Counted from the stretch's first letter, positions 1 through 7,680 are shown. The stretch is 35,036 nt of DNA from 66-474 sp035249175 (GCA_035249175.1 DATFGT010000113.1:1-35036), one strand, 5' to 3'. A program made the numbers and translations. Notes: a model not told the origin generated them from the letters alone.

Positions 1-117
1 AGCGAGTACGTGGGCCACGTGATGGTGTTCCGCACCTTCGCGCACGTGAGCTATGGGCTGGTGATGGACGGCATCCGGCCGGTGAGAGTACGCGACACCC
101 TGCAAGCGCCACAGTAA
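1..117 (+). CDS. C-terminal end of a LysM-domain peptidoglycan-binding protein (partial)
   Basis: An open frame enters from the left edge and ends at TAA 115-117, giving the last 38 residues (SEYVGHVMVFRTFAHVSYGL, then VMDGIRPVRVRDTLQAPQ). From memory, this tail resembles the end of the LysM-domain protein that lies just upstream of dprA in xanthomonads, where a VGHVMVFRTF...SYGLVM strand pair closes the protein. The family is secreted or periplasmic and is thought to bind peptidoglycan, but the LysM repeats themselves lie outside the window, so the family call rests on this short tail and on the dprA neighbour. There is no frameshift in the visible part. Confidence 0.6.
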   Translation, partial: SEYVGHVMVFRTFAHVSYGLVMDGIRPVRVRDTLQAPQ

Positions 118-120
118 CTT

Positions 121-229
121 GTGCGATCGTCCGTGATCACCGCGTCTTTGGATGCGCTGCGGGTATCCTGGATCGCGGGCGCGGCGACATCAGAACGGCC
201 ATCCTGGCCTGGCTTTTCACAGAAGCCGC
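121..229 (-). repeat. Composite dispersed repeat, copy 1 (reverse orientation)
   Basis: Read on the minus strand this segment has the same two-module layout as 14465-14601 and 34131-34240. Module A (229 down to 186) reads GCGGCTTCTGTGAAAAGCCA then GGCCAGGATGGCCGTTCTGA; it contains the inverted repeat GGCCA/TGGCC. After about 43 unconserved bases comes module B (about 142 down to 122), which contains GATCACGGACGATCGCA. It fills the gap between the LysM-type gene and dprA. No coding capacity is evident. Confidence 0.8.
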
Positions 230-316
230 CTTGAGCGGAACAGTAGGAAAATCCTGACACGACGGCGCGGCCTGGCCCGCGCCGTTTCGTTTTGCAGCGC
301 CCCTAAACTTCCCGAC

Positions 317-1456
317 ATGCACGACGACGAACTGCTCGCGTGGTTGACCTTGCTGCGGGCGCCCGGCCTGGGTGCGGCGAGCGCTCGCGCGTTGCTGCAA
401 CAAGCAGGGTCGGCACGCGCGGCGTGCCGCGGCATACGCAAACTCCGTCATTCCGCCGGTCTCGATCAGGCTTCGCTGGAGTGGATCGAGCGGCCCGACG
501 TGGCGCGGCTGGAGCTCGATCTCGCCTGGTTGGCGCTGCCGGGGCATCGTCTGTTGCGCTGCAACGAGGCCGATTTCCCGCCGCAACTGGAAACCATCCC
601 ACAGCCACCGGCCGCGCTGTTCGTGGCAGGGGACCCGGCGGCCCTGTTGGCGCCGCAGGTGGCCATCGTTGGTGCACGCAGCGCCAGCGCGCAGGGCTTG
701 GCCAATGCGCGGGACTTTGCCCGGACCCTTGGCCGGGCGGGCTTGACGGTCACCAGCGGCATGGCTGACGGGATCGATGGTGCTGCGCACGCCGCGGCGC
801 TGGAAGCGGGCGGGATGACGGTGGCGGTGGTGGGCACCGGCCCGGATCTGGTCTACCCGCGCAAACATCGTGAACTCGCAGCCAGAATCGAACAATGCGG
901 GGCCATCGTCAGCGAATTTCCGCCGGGCACCGAAGCCCGGCCCGACCATTTTCCTCGTCGCAATCGGTTGATTGCCGGTCTGGCATTGGGAACGCTGGTG
1001 GTGGAAGCGGGATTGCAGTCCGGTTCGCTGATCACTGCGCGGCTGGCCGCGGAAGCGGGTCGAGAGGTGTTCGCGTTGCCGGGTTCCATCCACAACCCGC
1101 TGGCCAAGGGTTGCCATCGGCTGATCCGCGATGGCGCCCGCTTGGTCGAGACGGCCGCCGAGGTGATCGAGGCGCTGGTGCCGGCGGCCCGGGCCCAGGG
1201 CGCGGGATTGCGTGCTCGACTCGAAACCGCTGAATCTCCGACAGACGACGGTCCGGCATCCAGAACACAAGACCCTGATTACGCTTCACTTCTTGCTGCG
1301 CTGGGCGACGCGCCGGCGTCTCTGGACGAACTGGTCGAGCGCACTCGGCTTGCGCCCGCGGCGCTGTCCTCGATGCTGCTTTTGCTGGAACTGGAGGGCG
1401 CGGTCGCCCCGGCCGTGAACGGGCGCTGGCAGCGCGTTGTCGTCGACAAAGCTTGA
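317..1456 (+). CDS. dprA: DNA processing protein DprA (DNA uptake / RecA loader)
   Basis: DprA (Smf) binds incoming single-stranded DNA during natural transformation and loads RecA onto it in the cytoplasm. The 379-residue product has an N-terminal helical, SAM/HhH-like region (LLAWLTLLRAPGLG, residues 4-17). A Rossmann-like DprA core runs from about residue 115 to 285, with VAIVGARSASAQG, TSGMADGIDGAAHAAAL, FPRRNRLIAGLA and EAGLQSGSLITARLA. A C-terminal winged-helix-like segment (about 315-375, ASLDELVERTRLAPAALSSM) follows. I chose ATG 317 because it gives the usual family length; the frame is open upstream to 152, but that extension is translated repeat sequence. No strong Shine-Dalgarno is visible. 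The stop TGA (1454-1456) lies inside a TTGACA hexamer. Confidence 0.93.
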   Translation: MHDDELLAWLTLLRAPGLGAASARALLQQAGSARAACRGIRKLRHSAGLDQASLEWIERPDVARLELDLAWLALPGHRLLRCNEADFPPQLETIPQPPAALFVAGDPAALLAPQVAIVGARSASAQGLANARDFARTLGRAGLTVTSGMADGIDGAAHAAALEAGGMTVAVVGTGPDLVYPRKHRELAARIEQCGAIVSEFPPGTEARPDHFPRRNRLIAGLALGTLVVEAGLQSGSLITARLAAEAGREVFALPGSIHNPLAKGCHRLIRDGARLVETAAEVIEALVPAARAQGAGLRARLETAESPTDDGPASRTQDPDYASLLAALGDAPASLDELVERTRLAPAALSSMLLLLELEGAVAPAVNGRWQRVVVDKA

Positions 1457-1489
1457 CATGCCTACCCTGCGCATGCGTTCACTATATAT
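1453..1489 (+). promoter_or_regulatory. Candidate topA promoter region
   Basis: The dprA-topA gap is 70 bp. It holds TTGACA (1453-1458, overlapping the dprA stop) and the most AT-rich run nearby, ACTATATATA (1481-1490), followed by a GC hairpin (GGGCGG 1493-1498 with CCGCCC 1504-1509) just before topA. The two hexamers are 25 bp apart, too far for one standard sigma-70 promoter, so only the TATATA -10 is a reasonable candidate. The hairpin could sit in the topA leader. Confidence 0.3.
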
Positions 1490-1526
1490 AGGGGGCGGCC
1501 CTGCCGCCCATGCATTCCGTTAGGAC

Positions 1527-4031
1527 ATGGCCAAGAACCTGCTCATCGTCGAATCGCCCGCCAAGGCCAAGACGATCAACAAATACCTCGGCACCGACTT
1601 CAAGGTGCTGGCGTCTTATGGCCACGTTCGCGACCTCGTGCCCAAGGAAGGCGCGGTCGATCCCGACCACGGCTTCAGGATGGACTACCAGTTGATCGAG
1701 AAGAACGTCCGCCACGTGGACGACATCGCGAAAGCCGCCAAGGCCGCCGATTCGATCTATCTCGCCACCGACCTTGACCGCGAGGGCGAGGCGATCAGCT
1801 GGCATATCAGCGAAATCCTGAAGGAACGCGGGTTGCTGAAGGGCAAGGAAACACACCGCGTGGTGTTTTCCGAAATCACCCCGCGCGCGATCAAGGAAGC
1901 AGTCGCGCACCCGCGCAAGCTTTCGCACGACCTGGTGGACGCGCAGCAGGCGCGGCGCGCGCTGGATTACCTGGTCGGCTTCAATCTGTCGCCGGTGCTG
2001 TGGCGCAAGGTGCAGCGCGGCTTGTCGGCCGGGCGCGTGCAGTCGCCCGCGCTGAGGATGATCGTCGAGCGCGAGGAGGAGATCGAAGCCTTCGTGGCGC
2101 GCGAGTACTGGACGATCGAGGCGAAACTCGCGCACAAGGATGGCGAATTCACCGCGCGGCTGGTGAAGCTCAACGGCAAGAAGTTCGAGCAGTTCGATCT
2201 CACCAACGCCACCGCCGCGCACGCTGCGCGCGAGGCACTGTCGAAGGCCGCGGGCGGCCAGCTCGTCGTCGGCGACATCCAGTCGAAGCAGCGCCAGCGC
2301 CGTCCGGCCGCGCCGTTCACCACGTCCACGTTGCAGCAGGAAGCCGCGCGCAAGCTGGGCATGGCGACCTCGCGGACCATGCGCATCGCGCAGGGGCTGT
2401 ACGAGGGCGTGTCGCTGGGCGGCGAGGGCAACGTCGGCCTGATCACCTACATGCGTACCGACTCCACGCACCTGTCCGGTGAGGCAATCGACGAATTGCG
2501 CCAGACCATCGAGCGCGAGTTCGGCAAACAGGGCCTGCCCGAGCACGCGATGGTCTACAAGACCAAATCCAAGAACGCGCAGGAAGCGCACGAGGCGATC
2601 CGTCCGACTTCCGCGTTGCGCACGCCGAAATCCGTTGCGGCCTATCTCACGCCCGACCAGTTGAAGCTGTACGAGCTGGTGTGGAAGCGCGCGGTCGCCT
2701 GCCAGATGAAACCGGCGACGCTCAATACCGTCTCCGTCGAATTTCCTTGCGGCCACGACGCCGGCTTCCGCGCCACCGGCACCACCGTCGTGGACCCGGG
2801 TTTCCTCGCGGTGTACGAGGAAGGCCGCGATGCGAAATCGGAAGAAGACGAGGAAGCGCGCAAGCTGCCCGCATTGTCGAAGGGCGACGCGGTCCCCCTC
2901 ACCGACATCGCGGCCGACCAGCATTTCACCGAACCCCCGCCGCGTTATTCCGAGGCCAGTCTGGTCAAGGCGCTCGAGGAGTACGGCATCGGTCGCCCGT
3001 CGACCTACGCCAGCATCATCCAGACGCTGCTGTCGCGCGAATACGTGATCCTGGATTCGCGCCGGTTCAAGCCCACCGACGTGGGTCGCGCGGTGGCGAA
3101 GTTCCTGACGTCGCACTTCACCCGCTACGTCGATTATGACTTCACCGCCAAGCTCGAGGACGAACTCGATGCCGTCAGCCGCGGCGAGGAGGAATGGCGT
3201 CCGTTGATGGCGGGATTCTGGAAGCCGTTCAAGGCGCTGGTCGACGACAAAATGGAATCGGTGGACCGCAACGAAGCGACCGGCGCGCGCCTGCTGGGCG
3301 ACGATCCCAAGACCGGCAAGCCGGTTTCCGTGCGGCTCGGCCGCTACGGGCCGTATGCCGCGCTGGGCGACAAGGACAAGGACGACGAGAAGCTGAAATT
3401 CGCCTCGCTGCTGCCCGGCCAGAGCATGCACACGATCACGCTGGACGAGGCACTGGAACTGTTCAAGCTGCCGCGCCATCTCGGCAAGGATGCGGATGGC
3501 GAGGAAGTCTCGGCCGGCATGGGCCGCTTCGGTCCGTTCGTGAAAAAGGGCAAGCTTTACGCATCGATCAGGGACGGGGACAGCGCCTACACGATCACGC
3601 TGGACCGCGCGCGTGAACTGATCCGCGAAAAGCAGGAGCTGATTGCCAATCGCGTCATCACCGATTTCGGCGATGGCATCCAGGTGTTGAACGGGCGGTA
3701 CGGCCCCTACATCACCGATGGCGAGAAGAACGCGAAAATCCCGAAGGACCGCGATCCGAAATCGCTGACGCACGACGAGTGCAAGGCGTTGATCGAGGCT
3801 GCGCCGGTCCGGCGCGGACGCGGCGCGTTCAAGAAGGCCGGGGCGAAAAAGCCGGCGGAGAAAGCGGTGCCCCCGCAAAAATCCGCGACGAAGAAAACGG
3901 CGGCGAAGAAAGCCACCGCGAAAAAATCCGCGGCCAAAAAATCGGCGGCGAAGAAAACAGCCGCGAAAAAGTCCGCGCGCGCGAAGTCATCCGCGCCCGC
4001 CGATGCGGAAACGCCGCCATTCGATGGTTGA
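1527..4031 (+). CDS. topA: DNA topoisomerase I (type IA)
   Basis: Relaxes negative supercoils by cutting one strand through a 5'-phosphotyrosine intermediate. The 834-residue protein begins MAKNLLIVESPAKAKTINKY: a TOPRIM domain with E9 and the D82-x-D84-x-E86 acidic triad (LDREGE). The catalytic Tyr is Y308 in ITYMRTDSTH, and the EEYGIGRPSTYA motif lies near residue 485. After the core come three C-terminal repeat units, each with a GRYGPY or GRFGPF signature (about 600, 665 and 725). The last 65 or so residues are a Lys/Ala/Ser tail of repeated AKK and KKSA units. No Cys4 zinc ribbon is present, unlike E. coli TopA. ATG 1527 is supported by alignment to the family N-terminus. The next gene starts 3 bp after the stop. 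Confidence 0.97.
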   Translation: MAKNLLIVESPAKAKTINKYLGTDFKVLASYGHVRDLVPKEGAVDPDHGFRMDYQLIEKNVRHVDDIAKAAKAADSIYLATDLDREGEAISWHISEILKERGLLKGKETHRVVFSEITPRAIKEAVAHPRKLSHDLVDAQQARRALDYLVGFNLSPVLWRKVQRGLSAGRVQSPALRMIVEREEEIEAFVAREYWTIEAKLAHKDGEFTARLVKLNGKKFEQFDLTNATAAHAAREALSKAAGGQLVVGDIQSKQRQRRPAAPFTTSTLQQEAARKLGMATSRTMRIAQGLYEGVSLGGEGNVGLITYMRTDSTHLSGEAIDELRQTIEREFGKQGLPEHAMVYKTKSKNAQEAHEAIRPTSALRTPKSVAAYLTPDQLKLYELVWKRAVACQMKPATLNTVSVEFPCGHDAGFRATGTTVVDPGFLAVYEEGRDAKSEEDEEARKLPALSKGDAVPLTDIAADQHFTEPPPRYSEASLVKALEEYGIGRPSTYASIIQTLLSREYVILDSRRFKPTDVGRAVAKFLTSHFTRYVDYDFTAKLEDELDAVSRGEEEWRPLMAGFWKPFKALVDDKMESVDRNEATGARLLGDDPKTGKPVSVRLGRYGPYAALGDKDKDDEKLKFASLLPGQSMHTITLDEALELFKLPRHLGKDADGEEVSAGMGRFGPFVKKGKLYASIRDGDSAYTITLDRARELIREKQELIANRVITDFGDGIQVLNGRYGPYITDGEKNAKIPKDRDPKSLTHDECKALIEAAPVRRGRGAFKKAGAKKPAEKAVPPQKSATKKTAAKKATAKKSAAKKSAAKKTAAKKSARAKSSAPADAETPPFDG

Positions 4032-4034
4032 TCC

Positions 4035-4598
4035 ATGCGTGTTTTCAGTGTCGAAGAAGTCGAAGCCGCCGCCGCGCTGCTGCGTGCGGGCGGCGTGTTG
4101 GCCTATCCGACCGAAGGTGTCTACGGGCTCGGTTGCGATCCGGACGACCGCGCCGCGTTCGACCGCATTTTCGCGATGAAACACCGTCCTCCCGAACAGG
4201 GCGTGCTGCTGATCGCGGCCAGCTTCGAACAGGTCATGCCCTGGATCGGCGATGCGTCCGAAGCCGCCCTCGGTCGTGCACGCGCGGCATGGCCCGGCGC
4301 CCACACCTTCATCTTTCCGCGCTCGGCCCGGGTACCGGAATGGATCGCGGGTGGGCACGCCGGGATCGCCTTGCGCGTGACTGCGCACGTTCCCTCGGCC
4401 GTACTCTGCAGTGCGTTCGGCGGTCCCATCGTTTCCACCAGCGCCAATCGCCACGGCGAGCCACCCGCGCGCAGCGCGGCCGACATCCACGCCATCTTCG
4501 GTGACGAACCCGATGGCGTGCTGGATGCACCGCTGGGCGGCCTGGGCCGACCGACGCCGATCACGAATGCCGTGAGTGGCGCTATCATTCGGGCCTGA
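4035..4598 (+). CDS. tsaC: Threonylcarbamoyl-AMP synthase (TsaC/YrdC type)
   Basis: TsaC makes threonylcarbamoyl-AMP from threonine, bicarbonate and ATP; the group is then transferred to A37 of ANN-decoding tRNAs (t6A). The 187-residue, single-domain size is that of TsaC rather than the longer Sua5. Visible family motifs are YPTEGVYGLGCDP (residues 19-31), KHRPPEQG (about 49-56), the strand around ARVPEWIAGGHAGIALRV, and PIVSTSANRHGEPP (about 132-145). ATG 4035 lies 3 bp after the topA stop, so translation is probably coupled. A TsaC next to topA or dprA fits a recurring gammaproteobacterial neighbourhood. Confidence 0.95.
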   Translation: MRVFSVEEVEAAAALLRAGGVLAYPTEGVYGLGCDPDDRAAFDRIFAMKHRPPEQGVLLIAASFEQVMPWIGDASEAALGRARAAWPGAHTFIFPRSARVPEWIAGGHAGIALRVTAHVPSAVLCSAFGGPIVSTSANRHGEPPARSAADIHAIFGDEPDGVLDAPLGGLGRPTPITNAVSGAIIRA

Positions 4599-4617
4599 GG
4601 GGACTGGGGAGTTTCCT

Positions 4618-5976
4618 GTGTCGAGCGTTCATCCATCACCGCAAAGCCCGTCAACGGGGCCGTGGCGGGGCTTGCTCGAGGACGCGCCGCCCCAGCGCGT
4701 GATCGCGTGGCGGAATGGCCGGCCCGTGACCGTCGGCCGCTTCCTGGCGGACGTCAATGCGTTGGCTACCCGCCTGCCCGTGGCGCCGTCGGCCGTCAAC
4801 CTGTGCGAGGACCGCTACGCTTTTCTGGTAGCGTTCGCCGCCCTGCTGGTGCGCGGACAAACCAACCTGTTGCCGCCCTCGCGCGCCGCGCACGCGGTCG
4901 ATGCGGTGCTGACTGCCCATCCGGACAGTTACACGCTGGGGGACGCCGAACTTGATCCCGAACCGCCGCACTATCTGCGCTTCACCGCGGATGCGGACGA
5001 TGTTGTCGTCGACTCGACGATGTTGGTTGCCGACGGCGCGCTGGCTGCGATCGGCTACACCTCGGGATCCACCGGCGTGCCGCGCGCCAATCCCAAGCGC
5101 TGGGACAAGCTTGCGATTTCCAGCGGGCACAATGGCGCGCTGTTGCGCGCGTTGGCCGGAGGCGACTGCCACGTGGTGGCGACCGTGCCGCCGCAGCACA
5201 TGTACGGGCTGGAGTTTTCCGTGCTGTTGCCGTTGTTCGGCCATGCAGCGGTGTGCGCCAGCCGGCCGTTCTTCGCGGCCGACATCGCTGCGGCCCTGGA
5301 TGGTTTGCCGGAGCCGCGAATCCTGGTGACGACACCGGTGCATCTGCGTGCACTGATCGATTCGAACCAGCCGCTGCCGGCGTTTTCGGGCATCGTGTCG
5401 GCCACGGCGCCGTTGTCGCCGGAACTTGCGCGCGAAGCCGAAGTGCGCTTCGGCGCGCCGGTGCAGGAAGTCTTCGGTTCCACCGAGACCTGCGTGATCG
5501 CGCACCGTCGCACCGCGCACGAGGAGGCGTGGACGCCGTATGACGGCATCGCGCTGCATCCGCAGCCCGATGGCACCCGCGTCGAGGCGCCGCAACTTCT
5601 GCAGGCGACCGTGCTCGCCGACGTCGTCGAGGTGGATGGCGAAGGCCGTTTCCAGTTATGCGGCCGCAACACCGATCTGCTGGAGATCGCCGGCAAGCGC
5701 GCCTCGCTGGGCGACCTCACGCACAAGCTGCTGGCCGTGCCCGGCGTGCGCGACGGCGCGGTGTTCCAGTTGAATGAAACCGACGCGATGGGCGTGTGCC
5801 GCATCGCCGCGCTCGCCGTGGCGCCGGGGCTCGATGCAGGCACGATCCTCGATGCGTTGCGTCGCGAGATCGACCCGGTATTCCTGCCACGTCCATTGAA
5901 GCTTGTCGATGCGTTGCCACGCAGCGAAACCGGCAAACTGCCGCGCGCGGCCTTGCTGTCCGCGATGGCCGGGTAA
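4618..5976 (+). CDS. AMP-forming acyl/aryl-activating enzyme (ANL superfamily), aryl-polyene-ligase-like
   Basis: A 452-residue member of the acyl-CoA synthetase / adenylation superfamily. Motifs in order: ATP-binding GYTSGSTGVPRANPKRW (A3 type, about residue 145), VPPQHMYGLEFSVLLPLFG, FGSTETCVIAHR (A5 type), LCGRNTDLLEIAGKRASLGD (A7-A8 type) and PRSETGKLPRAAL with the A10 lysine near the C-terminus. The compact size and the AGKRASLGDL form recall, from memory, ligases of aryl polyene / xanthomonadin clusters, but no other gene of such a cluster is present, so the substrate is unknown. I chose GTG 4618 because GGGGAG (4606-4611) lies 6 bases upstream; the frame is open to 4576 but that overlaps tsaC. 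Probably co-transcribed with tsaC. Confidence 0.8.
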   Translation: MSSVHPSPQSPSTGPWRGLLEDAPPQRVIAWRNGRPVTVGRFLADVNALATRLPVAPSAVNLCEDRYAFLVAFAALLVRGQTNLLPPSRAAHAVDAVLTAHPDSYTLGDAELDPEPPHYLRFTADADDVVVDSTMLVADGALAAIGYTSGSTGVPRANPKRWDKLAISSGHNGALLRALAGGDCHVVATVPPQHMYGLEFSVLLPLFGHAAVCASRPFFAADIAAALDGLPEPRILVTTPVHLRALIDSNQPLPAFSGIVSATAPLSPELAREAEVRFGAPVQEVFGSTETCVIAHRRTAHEEAWTPYDGIALHPQPDGTRVEAPQLLQATVLADVVEVDGEGRFQLCGRNTDLLEIAGKRASLGDLTHKLLAVPGVRDGAVFQLNETDAMGVCRIAALAVAPGLDAGTILDALRREIDPVFLPRPLKLVDALPRSETGKLPRAALLSAMAG

Positions 5977-6009
5977 AATGCGCGACTCGTTTATTGCGCA
6001 GTCGCTTCC

Positions 6010-7293
6010 ATGAAGATTCTGGTCATCGGCTCTGGCGGGCGCGAGCACGCGCTGGCGTGGAAACTTGCGCAATCGTCACGGGTGGAGGAGGTGATCGTCG
6101 CGCCAGGCAATGCGGGTACCGCGCGCGAACCGCGCATGCGCAACGTGGACGTCGCCGCGAACGACCTGGATGGATTGCTGAAACTCGCGCAGGACGAACG
6201 CGTCGATTTTACCGTGGTGGGTCCCGAAGCGCCGCTGGTCGCGGGCGTGGTGGACAAGTTCCGCGCCGCGGGCCTTCGCATCTTCGGACCGACTGCCGCG
6301 GCGGCGCAGTTGGAAGGTTCCAAGTCCTTCACCAAGGATTTCCTGGCGCGCCACCGCATTCCCACCGCGCATTACGCGGTGTTCACCACGCTTGAACCGG
6401 CGCTTGCATACGTACGCGAGCACGGCGCGCCCATCGTGATCAAGGCCGACGGCCTTGCCGCGGGCAAGGGCGTGGTTGTGGCGATGACGCTGGTCGAAGC
6501 CGAGCGGGGCTTGCGCGACATGCTGGATGCGCATGCGTTCGGCGATGCTTCCGCACGGGTGGTGATCGAGGAATTCCTCGCGGGCGAGGAAGCCAGCTAC
6601 ATCGTGATGGCCGACGGCGTGCACGCGCTGCCGATGGCCTCCAGCCAGGATCACAAGCGCGTGGGTGAGGGCGATACCGGGCCCAACACCGGCGGCATGG
6701 GCGCATATTCGCCCGCGCCGGTGGTGACGCCGGAAATCGAACGCCGAATCCGCAGCGAAATCATCGAGCCCACCTTGTGCGGCATGGCCGACGAAGGCGC
6801 GCCGTTCATCGGGTTCCTTTATGCAGGCCTGATGATCGACAAGACCGGCGCGCCGAAGGTCATCGAATTCAACGTGCGTTTCGGCGATCCCGAGACGCAG
6901 CCGATCATGCAACGCCTGCGGTCGGATTTCGTGGCACTGATCGAAGCCGCGCTGGACGGCAAGCTCGACCGCGTCGAAACCAAGTGGGATCCAAGGCCGT
7001 CGCTGGGCTTGGTGATTGCCGCGGCGGGCTACCCCGGCAAGGTGCAGAGTGGCAAGACGATCTCGGGGCTCGATGCCGACTTCGGCAGCGATGTGAAAGT
7101 CTTCCACGCCGGCACCAGGCTCGGCGTCAACGGCAGCGTCGTCACCGCCGGTGGTCGTGTGCTGTGCGTCTGCGCGACCGGCGATGACTTGTCGCAGGCC
7201 CGCGACCGCGCGTACGCCGCGGCCGACCGCATCCATTTCGACGGCGCTTTCTTCCGGCGCGATATCGCGCATCGCGCACTCGCGCGAGAGTAA
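6010..7293 (+). CDS. purD: Phosphoribosylamine-glycine ligase (GAR synthetase)
   Basis: Second step of de novo purine synthesis: phosphoribosylamine, glycine and ATP give glycinamide ribonucleotide. The 427-residue length is standard. The N domain has the glycine-rich start MKILVIGSGGREHALAWKL; the ATP-grasp core has SKSFTKDFLARHRIPTA, IVIKADGLAAGKGVVVA, EEFLAGEEASYIVMADG, DHKRVGEGDTGPNTGGMGAY and IEFNVRFGDPETQ (metal and substrate residues); the C domain has GLVIAAAGYPG and FHAGTRL. It starts 33 bp after the upstream ligase and could belong to the same transcript. No purine operator was recognised upstream. Confidence 0.97.
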   Translation: MKILVIGSGGREHALAWKLAQSSRVEEVIVAPGNAGTAREPRMRNVDVAANDLDGLLKLAQDERVDFTVVGPEAPLVAGVVDKFRAAGLRIFGPTAAAAQLEGSKSFTKDFLARHRIPTAHYAVFTTLEPALAYVREHGAPIVIKADGLAAGKGVVVAMTLVEAERGLRDMLDAHAFGDASARVVIEEFLAGEEASYIVMADGVHALPMASSQDHKRVGEGDTGPNTGGMGAYSPAPVVTPEIERRIRSEIIEPTLCGMADEGAPFIGFLYAGLMIDKTGAPKVIEFNVRFGDPETQPIMQRLRSDFVALIEAALDGKLDRVETKWDPRPSLGLVIAAAGYPGKVQSGKTISGLDADFGSDVKVFHAGTRLGVNGSVVTAGGRVLCVCATGDDLSQARDRAYAAADRIHFDGAFFRRDIAHRALARE

Positions 7294-7505
7294 CGACCGT
7301 TCGTCCATGCCGGCGCGAGCGGATTCCGTTCGGCGATTGTTCTTGGAATCAACGCCAGCTTCTAGTCCTGCGACCAGGCCAGCGCCTGCGCGTCGTGTTC
7401 CTGATTCCGTTCGAATCAAGCCGGTGATTTCGGTCCTCAGCCCCATGGCTGAAAGCGACCCCCTCATTTTGCGCACGTGCGAAATGATCATTCGTTATAT
7501 GGGCG
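7294..7505 (+). other. Non-coding stretch after purD
   Basis: About 210 bp without a credible gene, forming the first part of a 486-bp gap before metX. It contains a short inverted repeat (GATTCC ... GGAATC, roughly 7321-7350) that is not followed by a T run, and a perfect 10-bp palindrome CGCACGTGCG at 7472-7481 set in AT-richer sequence. No convincing rho-independent terminator for purD is seen. The palindrome may be a protein site but I cannot assign it. Confidence 0.4.
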
Positions 7506-7524
7506 TATAGACGTCTATATGTCT
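7506..7524 (+). promoter_or_regulatory. Palindromic met-box-like operator upstream of metX
   Basis: TATAGACGTCTATA (7506-7519) is a perfect 14-bp palindrome. Its core AGACGTCT (7509-7516) equals the 8-bp MetJ met-box consensus, and the adjacent 8-mer ATATGTCT (7517-7524) matches that consensus at 6 of 8 positions, giving the tandem arrangement MetJ uses. The site ends one base before the -35 hexamer, so a bound repressor would block RNA polymerase. The regulator could be MetJ or another SAM-responsive repressor such as the ArsR-family SahR/SamR proteins. No regulator gene lies in the window. Confidence 0.65.
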
Positions 7525-7525
7525 G

Positions 7526-7554
7526 TTGACATGCCATGCTTCCGTCGCTAGATT
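7526..7554 (+). promoter_or_regulatory. Sigma-70 promoter of the metX-metB-hom operon
   Basis: A perfect -35 TTGACA (7526-7531), an exact 17-bp spacer, and -10 TAGATT (7549-7554). The expected transcription start is near 7560-7562, just before the first helix of the riboswitch at 7564. The operator-like palindrome adjoins the -35 box. This is the best promoter in the window by sequence. Confidence 0.85.
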
Positions 7555-7563
7555 GTGCCCATT

Positions 7564-7680
7564 GCTCATCGAGACCGGCTGAGGGACAGGCCCTTGGAAG
7601 CCGGGGCAACCCGCAAACCCGCAAGGGTTCGCACGGTGCCAACTCCTGCGGAGGCGTTGTATGCCGCCCGAGAGATGAGT
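7564..7680 (+). promoter_or_regulatory. SAM-I (S-box) riboswitch aptamer
   Basis: The RNA folds as an S-box. P1 pairs CTCATC (7565-7570) with GATGAG (7674-7679). GAGA and the conserved GGCTGAGGGACAGGCCC follow (P2 with the kink-turn region), closed by GAAGCCGG. The GGCAACC core comes next, then P3 (AACCC, GCAA loop, GGGTT) and the conserved GGTGCCAACTCC. A P4 hairpin and CGAGAGATGAG return to P1. S-box aptamers bind S-adenosylmethionine and turn off methionine genes. It lies between the promoter and metX, consistent with feedback control of the whole operon. Confidence 0.93.

Noticed and set aside
51..260. Small reverse frame over repeat copy 1
   Set aside because: Covered by the repeat and by the end of the LysM-type gene; no conserved protein.
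1453..1489. TTGACA and TATATA as one topA promoter
   Set aside because: Spacing of 25 bp is far from the 16-18 bp that sigma-70 needs; only the -10 is kept as a weak candidate.
1482..3878. Very long reverse-strand open frame (798 codons) across topA
   Set aside because: It is antisense to a clearly conserved topA; long antisense frames are expected in high-GC DNA, and the product is Arg/Leu/Gln-rich without domains.
3829..4020. Repetitive GC-rich DNA at the topA 3' end as a possible tandem repeat array or CRISPR
   Set aside because: It is the codon-level repetition of the Lys/Ala tail of TopA; units are irregular and there are no spacers.
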